Translations under genes and position numbers: made by a program
Shown: in pieces, positions 15,560 to 23,960 of the stretch
Layout: every line of letters starts with the position of its first letter
How positions within the stretch are numbered: position 1 is the first letter of the stretch
The notes under the pieces: model-generated
What the model was told of the DNA's origin: nothing
What the model saw: only the letters and a program-made list of their open reading frames with translations
Database searches by the model: none
From: Armatimonadota bacterium
GTDB lineage: Bacteria > Armatimonadota > UBA5829 > DTJY01
Length of the DNA stretch: 47,247 nt
Assembly (NCBI GenBank): GCA_017993055.1
Contig: JAGONM010000028.1
Location: 1-47,247 of the forward strand
Reading direction: 5' to 3'

Positions 15560-18340
15560 ATGAACAGATCAATAACTATCCCAAGTGAACCGGAGCACGT
15601 CCGGTCGCCCGACGGCACGTGGCGCTTCAAGCTCGAGCAGGCCGTTCCGGACAAGGATCAGCGCGATACCAACTGGGAGATGATCGCGCCGATCCTGACG
15701 CCGGAGAGTTTTGAGTCGTTCTTCGCGCTCGACTATCGGGAAGATGGCGACTGGCACGATATGGAGGTCCCATGCAACTGGGAGATGCTCGGCTACTCCC
15801 CGGCGACCTACGACAACCCCGACAACGCGTCCGGGTTCTACCGCAAGTGGTTCGAGGTCCCGGCATCCTGGGAGGGCCGACGCGTGCTCGTCAACTTCGA
15901 CGGTGTCCAGAACGGCGCGGAGGTCTGGCTGAACGGTCAGCCCGTGGACGTCGCCGAGCCGAGTTGGGGACGGGCGAACTACCACGAGAGCGGTTGGACG
16001 GCATGGCAGGCTGACCTGACTGCGCATGTCCGGTTCGGCGAGAAGAACCTCCTTGCCCTCAGGGTGACAAAGAACACGAAGTCTGCCTGTCTGGATTCTG
16101 GTGACTTCTTCTTCCTCGGCGGGATCTACCGACCGGTGACCCTTTTCTCGGTCCCCCAGGCGCACATCGAGGACATCACCATCACAACGACGCTCCTCCA
16201 GGGTAACCAGGCGGAGGTGAAGGTGGTGGCCGAGGTCTCTGGCAGGACGGGCACGATCTCCATGCGGCTCGGCGATTTGGACGCCGTGACCGCTCCGGTG
16301 AACTCGGGCGGCATCGCCGAACTCGTTCGGGTCGTCGAGGAGCCGAGGCTCTGGTCGGCGGAGCACCCCAATCTATGTCCGCTGACCGTCGAGCTTGCGG
16401 ACTCGCGCGGCGAGATCATCGAAACCGTCAGCAGGCGGGTCGGTATCCGCGAGGTCGGCATCAAAGACGGCGTGTACATGGTCAATGGCGTGCCGGTCAA
16501 GATAACCGGCATGTGCCGCCATGACGTTGATCTCACGCACGGCTCGGCCGTCGGCGAAGACCTCTGGCGCAGGGACCTGGAGCTGATGCGGGCAGCGAAC
16601 GTCAACTCGGTCCGTACATCTCACTATCCCTACGGCGCCGGGTTCTACGACCTGTGCGACGAGATGGGCTTCTACGTCCTCGACGAGATTCCGGCCTGCT
16701 GGTGCGAGACCAACGACCCCTCACTCGAACCTGCATTCCTTCAGAGGGCAAGGGAGACGATCGCCCGCGACAAGAATCACGCGTGCGTGGTCATGTGGGG
16801 CATCGGCAACGAGAACGTGCGCGGTCAGAACCTGCAGAAGGTCGCCGATCTGGTCAAGGAGTTGGATCCCACCCGCCCGAGGCTGGTCTCCTGCCAGCCT
16901 GCGGACGTCTACGGCGTGGAGATCGACGACGACCACTACATCCGACCGGAGGTCATCAGTCAGCACGCTCAGGACAGGGAGCGCCGTGCCAGGTGGCCCT
17001 TCCTGTACAGCGAATGCCCGAACATCTGGGATGTGCGCTACGCGGCTGACTTCGGCGCCCTCGATCTTTGGGCGGCGGTGATCGACCGCACGTGGGAAGT
17101 CACGTGGCCGGAGGACGGTCTTATGGGGCATCATACCTGGGAGTGGCAGGACCGCGCCGTGGCCGATAGGTGCCCGACCAAGCTCTACAACTATGAGCCG
17201 GCGACCGGCGTGCAGTACCTGAAGGCGAAGGGAATCGTGGACGGCAACCGCAATCCCCGGCCGGAGTACTACCATATGAAGATGGCTCACACCCCGATCA
17301 AGCTCGAGCCGCGGGCCGATCTGACGTCGAAACCGGGGTGCGTCGTGCTCGACGCCTGGAACCGCTACTCCTTCACCGACCTGAAGGAACTCACCGCCGA
17401 GTGGACGTTGCTGGATGGCGGTGCGAAGTTGGCGTCGGGCATCGAGCATTTTGACCTCGCTCCGAGGACTCGCGGCAGGCTGGAGTTGGCCCTGCCTCAG
17501 GGAGTCTCGGCCGATGCTCTGCGGATTGACTTCAGTCATGCCAGCGGGCTGAACATCGTGAGCTACCAGTTCGGACTGAAGGAGTCCGAGCCGCAGACGC
17601 CGCCGACGATGAGCACGAACCTGCCTGAGGCACTGAAGTTCCCCAGGCTCAACCTGGTCTGTAACGTGACAAACGCATGGACCACTCGATGGAAGCCGCC
17701 GACCCGGTTCAGGTGCTGCCTCAGCAACATCAGATGCGATCCGGCGATCACCGCCGATCTCTACGATCAGCGGCTGGCCGACGTCCGAATGCTGGATGCG
17801 GAGATCGTCGGGGACTGGGCGCCGACGCCGATTGTCGGTCGCGTGCACGCCGAGTATGCTGACGGCCGGTTCAGCTACCGGATAGATTGGACCGGGCGCA
17901 AGGCCGATATACAGGAACTCGGCTGGACATTCGAGAGGCCGCACCAGTACGACCGATTCTCCTGGTCGCGGCGGGCATACTGGTCGGTCTATCCCGAAGA
18001 CCACATCGGCCGCCCGATGGGCACCGCCACGCCGGACAGCGCCGATGTACCGCTGATGATCGTCACCCGCCCGGACGCGCATGACTTCGACTCGACGAAG
18101 TACGACTGCGACTGGGCGTCGCTGACCGACGCAGACGGTCGCGGCTTGAGGGTGGTGTTCGATCCGGGTCAGCGGCATCAGTGCAAGGGCGGCTTCGGCC
18201 TCGACGGCGCGTATCGGTTGGTCGTGAACAGGCAGTGCAGCCCGCCGAGGGACATCAGCAGCAGCGTCGTCCCTGACATGTATCTGGAACTCGACAAGGA
18301 TGGCTCGATAGAGGGCAGTTTCTGCGTAGGATCGGAATAG
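15560..18340 (+). CDS. Cytoplasmic glycoside hydrolase family 2 paralogue
   Basis: This 926-residue GH2 enzyme is a tandem paralogue of the gene before it; many stretches are nearly identical, for example SWGRxNYHESGWTAWQADLT and RTSHYPYGAGFYDLCDEMGFYV. Catalytic residues are Glu418 (WGIGNEN) and Glu485 (YSECPNIWD). Unlike its neighbour it has no signal peptide and begins directly with the first jelly-roll segment (EPEHVRSPDGTWRFKLEQ), so it is probably intracellular. The ribosome-binding site is weak, and translation may be coupled across the 10-base gap. A division of labour, with one enzyme acting on polymer outside and the other on imported oligosaccharide, is likely but unproven. Confidence 0.9.
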   Translation: MNRSITIPSEPEHVRSPDGTWRFKLEQAVPDKDQRDTNWEMIAPILTPESFESFFALDYREDGDWHDMEVPCNWEMLGYSPATYDNPDNASGFYRKWFEVPASWEGRRVLVNFDGVQNGAEVWLNGQPVDVAEPSWGRANYHESGWTAWQADLTAHVRFGEKNLLALRVTKNTKSACLDSGDFFFLGGIYRPVTLFSVPQAHIEDITITTTLLQGNQAEVKVVAEVSGRTGTISMRLGDLDAVTAPVNSGGIAELVRVVEEPRLWSAEHPNLCPLTVELADSRGEIIETVSRRVGIREVGIKDGVYMVNGVPVKITGMCRHDVDLTHGSAVGEDLWRRDLELMRAANVNSVRTSHYPYGAGFYDLCDEMGFYVLDEIPACWCETNDPSLEPAFLQRARETIARDKNHACVVMWGIGNENVRGQNLQKVADLVKELDPTRPRLVSCQPADVYGVEIDDDHYIRPEVISQHAQDRERRARWPFLYSECPNIWDVRYAADFGALDLWAAVIDRTWEVTWPEDGLMGHHTWEWQDRAVADRCPTKLYNYEPATGVQYLKAKGIVDGNRNPRPEYYHMKMAHTPIKLEPRADLTSKPGCVVLDAWNRYSFTDLKELTAEWTLLDGGAKLASGIEHFDLAPRTRGRLELALPQGVSADALRIDFSHASGLNIVSYQFGLKESEPQTPPTMSTNLPEALKFPRLNLVCNVTNAWTTRWKPPTRFRCCLSNIRCDPAITADLYDQRLADVRMLDAEIVGDWAPTPIVGRVHAEYADGRFSYRIDWTGRKADIQELGWTFERPHQYDRFSWSRRAYWSVYPEDHIGRPMGTATPDSADVPLMIVTRPDAHDFDSTKYDCDWASLTDADGRGLRVVFDPGQRHQCKGGFGLDGAYRLVVNRQCSPPRDISSSVVPDMYLELDKDGSIEGSFCVGSE

Positions 18341-18349
18341 GGGGCGGAG

Positions 18350-20386
18350 ATGAGGTTCATTCCGGCAGTATGCCTGATATGTGCGGCGCTCGGTCCGGTT
18401 CGCGCAGGATGGAGATACGCGCTCGACGACACAACGGCAGGGATGTCGGACATCCGGATCGCCGCAACGGCAGTCAGGTTCATGCCCGAGGTGCCGTGCG
18501 GGGTACACATAGAGGAGATCGGCTCGAAAGACGGGAATCCGGTCAGGCTGCCGAATACCGATCGGTATTCGGCTGAGATCGAGACTAGGCGCTCGGGTGA
18601 TGCGCTCCTCGTCAGAGCCGAGATCGCCGACACTATGGGAGGCGACTCGGCGGCGGATGTCTTCTATCAGATCCCGCTCGACGTGACCGGCTGGGTCTGG
18701 CATCAGACCATCTATACGAGCGCGCCGACCGGCGACGGAGGAAGCCAGTCGCAGATGCCGATCTCGGTGCTCACCGATCCGAAGACCGGCGCCGGACTCG
18801 CGGCGGCGATCACTCCGGAGACTCCCTGTATGTTCGAGGCAGGTTACGACAAGGCCCGAGGGCTGTACGTCAAGGCGAAGGTCGGCTTCTCGGGCCTGAC
18901 CAATCCTCCTTCCAGTGCCAGGGTGTGTTTCGCGGTCTATCCGGTCAATGAGTGGGGGATGCGTTCAGCCCTCGAGCAGTACTACACGCTCTTCCCTCGT
19001 GCGTTCGAGGGCCATTCCAAGGTGAACGGCCTATGGGTATTTCAGGGCAAGGCGACCACCGCTCCAAACCCGACCCAGTTCAGCTTCCATGCGCTCGGAG
19101 AACTCGGCGAGTGCAGGGTTCTCGGCAAGAAGGCGATCCATATCCTGACCCCGGATGAGATCGCCAGGGAACGCTCCTGGGGCATCGAGATCTACCCGTA
19201 CGTGATCCCCGGTCAGCGCGAAGTCGGCTTCCTCGATCACCTCAAGGGCGAGGTCGGCGGGAAGTACCAGGAGATGACCGAGAAGGACGATGCCCTTGAT
19301 CTCATCAATGCGCGATACACCGATGCCGAGGCGTTCGATCTGCTCGAAAACATGACCGTCATGAACATGACGGTCTCCCAGCGGATACAGTCGGTGCCGG
19401 ACTACATCAAGACGGTCAAGAACAGCTACCTGACCCGACCGGACGGCAGTGTGGTCACCAGGCCGCGAGTCTGCCGGTGGTCGGACAGGACGCTCACGTT
19501 CCCGATGAATCCGAATCCGTTCATCCCCGGTGGCGATAGGGGTCTCAACGCAGGCAAGGCGATCCTGAACGACATCGGCAGTTGGCTTGGCAACCCCGCG
19601 TGGGCCGGCATCTACGTTGATTCGCTCTACCGCTGGGGCGCGTACATCAACTACCGCCGCGAGCAATTCCCATACGCCAAGTACGGCCTCACGTACGGCG
19701 ATGACGGCCGTCCATGCCTTGACAACTCGCTCGAGCACCTGACGTTCCTGGACGAACTCAGAAAAGTGGTCGGGCCTCACCGCATGGTCTCGGCGAACGG
19801 GGTGAGGGACCGGTGCTTCTTCCATGCGCAACGGCTCGATGTCGCCGGCTCGGAGTTCGGGGCGAACACGTCGCTTGATGGTCTGGCATTCCGGCGGTCG
19901 ATGATGTACCACAAGCCGTACCTGGGGATGGCTCACGGCATGGGCGGTGCAGAGAGGGATCGGAGGCATCTCGCCAGGTGCTTCCTCCTCGGCCTGTACG
20001 GCAGCTCCGATATGCCCTACTTCGAGACCGCGGACTACTTGAGAGTGAAGGATATCTACGACACCTACCTGCCGATCCAGCGGCAGATGTTCCCGCTGGG
20101 CTGGGAGCCGGTCACCTACGCGCGTCCGTCCGCGGAGGGAGTGATGACCGAGCGCTTCGGGCAGAGCAAGACGATCTTCTTCAGCCTCTACCGCGACACG
20201 GGCGACGCCTCGTCCACCGACCTGGAGATCGACAGCGTGCCACTGAATCTCTCGTCGGTCAAGGCGACCGACCCGGTCTCCGCCAAGTCGCTGGAAGTGG
20301 TCGCGGACAAGCGCGGCAGGCTCACGGTCCGCGGCATCCCGATCTCCAAGGACGGCATCGGTGTCGTGATGTTGGAGCACAGGTAG
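18350..20386 (+). CDS. Exported TIM-barrel glycoside hydrolase, family not assigned
   Basis: A 678-residue protein with a signal peptide (MRFIPAVCLICAALGPVRA). The N-terminal third is beta-rich; the middle has features of a (beta/alpha)8 glycosidase such as GIEIYPYVIPG, GIYVDSLYRWGAY and MVSANGVRD. Asp424 (IYVDS) and Glu502 (VAGSEFG) sit where a nucleophile and acid/base could be. A short beta domain ends the chain. I cannot place it in a named GH family; clan GH-D-like and GH31-like enzymes are possibilities. It follows the GH2 gene by 9 bases with a GGGGGCGGAG ribosome-binding site, so the three glycosidases form one operon. Confidence 0.7.
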   Translation: MRFIPAVCLICAALGPVRAGWRYALDDTTAGMSDIRIAATAVRFMPEVPCGVHIEEIGSKDGNPVRLPNTDRYSAEIETRRSGDALLVRAEIADTMGGDSAADVFYQIPLDVTGWVWHQTIYTSAPTGDGGSQSQMPISVLTDPKTGAGLAAAITPETPCMFEAGYDKARGLYVKAKVGFSGLTNPPSSARVCFAVYPVNEWGMRSALEQYYTLFPRAFEGHSKVNGLWVFQGKATTAPNPTQFSFHALGELGECRVLGKKAIHILTPDEIARERSWGIEIYPYVIPGQREVGFLDHLKGEVGGKYQEMTEKDDALDLINARYTDAEAFDLLENMTVMNMTVSQRIQSVPDYIKTVKNSYLTRPDGSVVTRPRVCRWSDRTLTFPMNPNPFIPGGDRGLNAGKAILNDIGSWLGNPAWAGIYVDSLYRWGAYINYRREQFPYAKYGLTYGDDGRPCLDNSLEHLTFLDELRKVVGPHRMVSANGVRDRCFFHAQRLDVAGSEFGANTSLDGLAFRRSMMYHKPYLGMAHGMGGAERDRRHLARCFLLGLYGSSDMPYFETADYLRVKDIYDTYLPIQRQMFPLGWEPVTYARPSAEGVMTERFGQSKTIFFSLYRDTGDASSTDLEIDSVPLNLSSVKATDPVSAKSLEVVADKRGRLTVRGIPISKDGIGVVMLEHR

Positions 20387-20786
20387 CGCGTGGCCGCTTC
20401 GAGGCCGCCCCATACGCACCCTTGGCGCGACGCCGAGAGCTTCTCAAGAGTTCCGGTTGGGCGCGATCCTGCCGCAGTCTTTTTGCGCGCGGATCATGGC
20501 GCATATCCGGATACTGTGCTATTATCAGTATTGAAGATGAAGATGCAGACGGTTTCGTCACGGAAGCACCTGGCAGTGAATGCCGACCGCTTACGGCAGA
20601 TCGCAGTTTCGGAATCATCCTGGCGGCTGGCGGGTGCCTGTAACGTTCATCGGCGACTCGTCCGAGCCGATGCTCGGAATGCAGGCGTATCGGATCCTGG
20701 ACTGCCGTGCCGCCGGAATGTGCCCGGCGATCATTGGGAGCCGGCACGGGCGGCAGCACTCTGATAGAGAAAGGAGCAGTAAAGAG
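20387..20786. other. Gene-free stretch before the pentapeptide-repeat gene
   Basis: About 400 bases with no convincing gene. An inverted repeat, ATACTG (20511-20516) and CAGTAT (20526-20531), encloses TATTAT and may be a promoter/operator. The frame of the downstream gene is open from ATG 20580, but the added 69 residues lack features and would bury its membrane anchor. Confidence 0.5.
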
Positions 20787-21452
20787 ATGAAACCGACCAA
20801 TCAGGTCAAACTGGGCCTGGCCGTGGTGCTGTGCATCGTGTTTGGAGCCGTGGTCTATCTCCAGACGCGGCCGGTCATCATCAGACACAGGGAAACGGGA
20901 GAAGTGATCTACACCGGCAAGACCGAGAAGTCCGCGCTCGAGAAGGCCGAGAAGGAGAGACTCGACTTGTGCGGCGCCGACCTGCGCGGTGCTCACCTGA
21001 GCGGCGCCGACCTGTCCGGCGTGCGCCTGAACAGCGCCGACCTGACCGGCGCCCAGATGATCGGTGCCGATCTCTCCGGCGCTCACCTCAGCAAGGCCAG
21101 GCTTACCGGCGCCAACCTGGTCGGAGCCAACCTGGCCGACGCCGACCTGGGTGAAGCACGGCTGACCGGGGCCGACCTGACCGGCGCCGATCTGACCGGC
21201 GCCGGACTCATCGCCGCGAACCTGACGCAGGCCGACCTCACGTATGCCGACTTGAGCGGCGCCGATCTGAGCGGCGCTCACCTGATTGAATCCAACCTGA
21301 GCAGCACCGATCTGACACATGCCGACCTGACCGGCGCCGATCTCAGCAAGGCCAATCTGCACGGCACCAAACTGACACATGCCGACCTGACCGGTGCGGA
21401 CCTGACTGACATTGACCTGAGCAACGCCAGTCTCAAGGATGCCATCCGGTGA
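20787..21452 (+). CDS. Membrane-anchored pentapeptide-repeat protein
   Basis: This 221-residue protein has one N-terminal membrane segment (9-27), a short linker and then 32 uninterrupted pentapeptides (59-218) of the A(D/N)LxG type. Such repeats fold into a square right-handed beta helix; 32 repeats would give 8 coils. Only three residues follow the last repeat. Most of the chain probably lies outside the cytoplasm if the anchor is an uncleaved signal. Known members include gyrase-protecting Qnr and MfpA, but those are soluble and lack an anchor, so that role is not suggested. AGGAG lies about 10 bases before ATG 20787. It stands alone between two operons. Confidence 0.85.
   Translation: MKPTNQVKLGLAVVLCIVFGAVVYLQTRPVIIRHRETGEVIYTGKTEKSALEKAEKERLDLCGADLRGAHLSGADLSGVRLNSADLTGAQMIGADLSGAHLSKARLTGANLVGANLADADLGEARLTGADLTGADLTGAGLIAANLTQADLTYADLSGADLSGAHLIESNLSSTDLTHADLTGADLSKANLHGTKLTHADLTGADLTDIDLSNASLKDAIR
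20961..21440 (+). repeat. 15-nt coding tandem repeat (32 units)
   Basis: DNA encoding the pentapeptides: 32 units of 15 bases in phase, with GCCGACCTG and CTGACCGGC as recurring parts. Near-identical neighbouring units make slippage likely. Confidence 0.85.
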
Positions 21453-21661
21453 CGGAAGACGCGCCGCGCCGTAGTTCCTGTTTCGGGCGGCGTCTCTGGA
21501 GTCGGATCCGAGGTCGAGCCGACCGTCTCTGAGCGTGAAGCCGGTCCTGTCGGACGGTATCCCGCACGGGCAATCCCGGTACGCATCCCGGGATCAGGCA
21601 GGTTCATCATCCCCCCGCGGCGAACACGGTTGGCAGGGAACTGCATGTTCCGGGGGCGACG

Positions 21662-22918
21662 ATGACATCGAGAGAAAGGATCAGCCTCGCGCTCAGCCAC
21701 CGCGAGCCCGACCGCGTGCCGATGGATCTCGGCGCGAGCGCGGTCACCGGCATGCACGCCGCTACGGTGTACAAGCTCCGCCAGGCGCTCGGCCTCGATG
21801 CGCCCGGCACGCCGGTCAAGGTCGTCGAGCCGTACCAGATGCTCGGCGAGATCGCGCCCGACCTGATGGATGCCATCGGCGTTGACGTAGTCGGCCTCGG
21901 CGGCCCGAGGACGCTCTTCGGCTTTCCGAACGAAGGCTGGAAGGAGTGGACCTGGTTCGACGGGACGCCGCTCCTGGTCCCTGAGGGTTTCAGTACCGAT
22001 CCCGAACCGGACGGCTCGATCCTGATGTACCCCGAGGGCGACAAGTCGGCGCCCCCGAGCGGCAAGCTCCCGAAGGACGGCTTCTACTTCGACACCATAG
22101 TCCGGCAGCCGCCGTTCGATGACGGCAATCTCGACCCGAAGGACAACCTCCAGGAGTTCGGCCCGGTCTCCGACGCAGATCTCGAGCACTTCCGCTCCGA
22201 GGCCGAGCGGCTCTACACTCAGACCGACAAGGCCATTCTCGCCAACTTCGGCGGCACCGCCTTCGGCGACATCGCGCTCGTTCCCGTGCCGTGGATCAAG
22301 GAGCCGAAGGGCATCCGGGACATCGAAGAGTGGTATGTCAGCACGGCCGCCCGCCGAGACTACATCTACGCGGTCTTCGAGCGCCAGTGCGAGATCGCCC
22401 TCGCAAACTGGGCGAAGATCAACGAGGTCGTCGGCGACAGGGTTGCCGCCGTGTTCGTCACCGGTACGGATTTCGGCACCCAGCGAGGGCCGTTCATCTC
22501 GGTCCAGGCATACCGCGACCTCTACAAGCCGTTCCACAAGGAGGTGAACGACTGGGTCCACGCGCACACCGGCTGGAAGACGTTCATCCACTCCTGCGGG
22601 TCTATCTCGGCCCTGATCCCCGACTTCATTGACGCCGGCTTCGACATCCTGAACCCCGTGCAGGTCTCGGCGGCCGACATGGACGCCCGCAGCCTGAAGA
22701 GCAGGTTCGGCGACCGGATCACGTTCTGGGGCGGCTCGGTAGATACCCAGCAGACGCTCCCCTTCGGCACGCCGGACCAGGTGCGCGCTGAGGTCCGCGA
22801 ACGCATCGAGGTATTCGGCCGAGGAGGAGGTTTCGTCTTCAACGCGATACACAACATCCAGGCTCGCACTCCGGTCGAGAACCTGCTGGCTATGTTCGAC
22901 GTCGTCCGACCCGTCTGA
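21662..22918 (+). CDS. Uroporphyrinogen decarboxylase (URO-D) superfamily protein
   Basis: A 418-residue protein of the URO-D fold. The start (TSRERISLALSHREPDRVPMDLG) and the end (GGGFVFNAIHNIQARTPVENLLAMFD) match URO-D-like methyltransferases of the MtaA/CmuA type and unassigned relatives, not HemE. His310 and Cys312 (IHSCG) match the metal-binding HxC of corrinoid methyltransferases. A heme role is unlikely; it may move a methyl group or act on an unknown substrate. It leads an operon with a sugar ABC transporter and a glycyl radical enzyme. Its last codons and stop codon lie inside a 9-nt tandem repeat. Confidence 0.82.
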   Translation: MTSRERISLALSHREPDRVPMDLGASAVTGMHAATVYKLRQALGLDAPGTPVKVVEPYQMLGEIAPDLMDAIGVDVVGLGGPRTLFGFPNEGWKEWTWFDGTPLLVPEGFSTDPEPDGSILMYPEGDKSAPPSGKLPKDGFYFDTIVRQPPFDDGNLDPKDNLQEFGPVSDADLEHFRSEAERLYTQTDKAILANFGGTAFGDIALVPVPWIKEPKGIRDIEEWYVSTAARRDYIYAVFERQCEIALANWAKINEVVGDRVAAVFVTGTDFGTQRGPFISVQAYRDLYKPFHKEVNDWVHAHTGWKTFIHSCGSISALIPDFIDAGFDILNPVQVSAADMDARSLKSRFGDRITFWGGSVDTQQTLPFGTPDQVRAEVRERIEVFGRGGGFVFNAIHNIQARTPVENLLAMFDVVRPV

Positions 22919-22939
22919 CCGGTCCGATACCCTGTCCTG
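22904..22939 (+). repeat. 9-nt tandem repeat at gene junction (GTCTGACCG-type)
   Basis: Units in register: GTCCGACCC, GTCTGACCG, GTCCGATAC and the decayed CCTGTCCTG. The URO-D stop codon (22916-22918) is inside the second unit. Confidence 0.7.
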
Positions 22940-22949
22940 AGGAGCAGAT

Positions 22950-23957
22950 ATGAAGAAACTGATCATCCCTTTGATCCTGCTCGCGGCCGTGATGGCCGCG
23001 ACCTCGCTCGCACAGCGCCGCGGAGCCGACCGGTCTTCCTCCGGCGGCCTGACCGCGAGTCGAGGACATGAGGATCAGCTCTACGTCGAGGTGTCCGCGC
23101 TGGGCAACCTCGACTACTTCTACGATCACAAGCTCGGGATGGAACTCGCGGGCAAGGCTCTCGGCGTGCGCACCGAGTACGTCGGCCCGGCGGAGTACGA
23201 CATCCCCGCGATGATCACTGCTTTTGAGCAGGCGCTGGCGAAACCCGGCCTCAAGGGTATCGTCGTCGTCGGCTTCGAGCCCGCGCTCGTGCCGATCATC
23301 AACAAGGCGGTCGAGTCGGGTGTTCCCGTAGTCACCGCAGACGCGGATCTCCCCGAGTCGAAGCGGGTCGCGTTTGTCGGTACCGGCAACTACCAGGCCG
23401 GCGTTGAAGGCGGCGCCAAGCTTGCGGAACTGATCGGCGGCAAGGGCAAGGTCGCGCTGATGACGAAGGTCGGGCAGTCGAACCTCGAGGAGCGCATCCG
23501 CGGCTACAAGGATTCCCTCGCCGGGTTCCGTGATATCGAACTCGTGCAGATCGTAGACACGCAGTCCGACGCCGTCATCGCGGCGCAGGTCGCCACCGCC
23601 GTGCTTCGGAAGAACCCCGATCTCGCCGGCATCGGATGCGTCGAGGCCGCCGGCGGCACCGGCGCGGCGACCGCCGTGAAGGAATCGGGCCTCGCGGGCA
23701 AGGTCAAGATCGTCTCGATGGACCGCGGCAACGAGGTGCTCGAGTTGATCGGCCAGGGAGTCATCAGCGCCTCGATAGCCCAGCGCACCGCCCTGATGCC
23801 GCTCTATGCCGTGCAGATTCTCTACAACCTCGCGAACCAGGACGTTCCGATCACCGAGGACAACGTTAGAGCCGGCATCTCGACAACGCCGGCAAGCATC
23901 GACACCGGTGTCATCGTCGTGGACAAGAGCAACTACAAGTATTTCCTGAGGAAGTAG
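22950..23957 (+). CDS. Sugar ABC transporter substrate-binding protein (ribose type)
   Basis: This 335-residue periplasmic binding protein has a signal peptide (KKLIIPLILLAAVMAATSLAQ) and the two-lobe type I fold. Typical pieces are GIVVVGFEPALVPIINKAVESGVPVVTADAD and the hinge strand near GIGCVEAAGGTGAATAVKESG. It should capture a monosaccharide or derivative for the ATPase and permease encoded next. GAGGAG precedes the start. The ATPase GTG follows the stop codon by 3 bases. Confidence 0.9.
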   Translation: MKKLIIPLILLAAVMAATSLAQRRGADRSSSGGLTASRGHEDQLYVEVSALGNLDYFYDHKLGMELAGKALGVRTEYVGPAEYDIPAMITAFEQALAKPGLKGIVVVGFEPALVPIINKAVESGVPVVTADADLPESKRVAFVGTGNYQAGVEGGAKLAELIGGKGKVALMTKVGQSNLEERIRGYKDSLAGFRDIELVQIVDTQSDAVIAAQVATAVLRKNPDLAGIGCVEAAGGTGAATAVKESGLAGKVKIVSMDRGNEVLELIGQGVISASIAQRTALMPLYAVQILYNLANQDVPITEDNVRAGISTTPASIDTGVIVVDKSNYKYFLRK

Positions 23958-23960
23958 CCC

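Noticed and set aside
16721-18703. 660-residue minus-strand ORF
   Set aside because: Antisense shadow of the second GH2 gene, without recognisable motifs.
20961-21440. CRISPR or intergenic repeat array
   Set aside because: The 15-nt units are coding pentapeptides without spacers; no CRISPR-like repeat-spacer pattern exists in the window.
20787-21452. Qnr-like gyrase protection protein
   Set aside because: It has a membrane anchor and no loops or dimer region typical of Qnr or MfpA.
21662-22918. HemE of heme synthesis
   Set aside because: The HxC metal motif and sequence ends fit MtaA/CmuA-like proteins, and no other heme gene is near.
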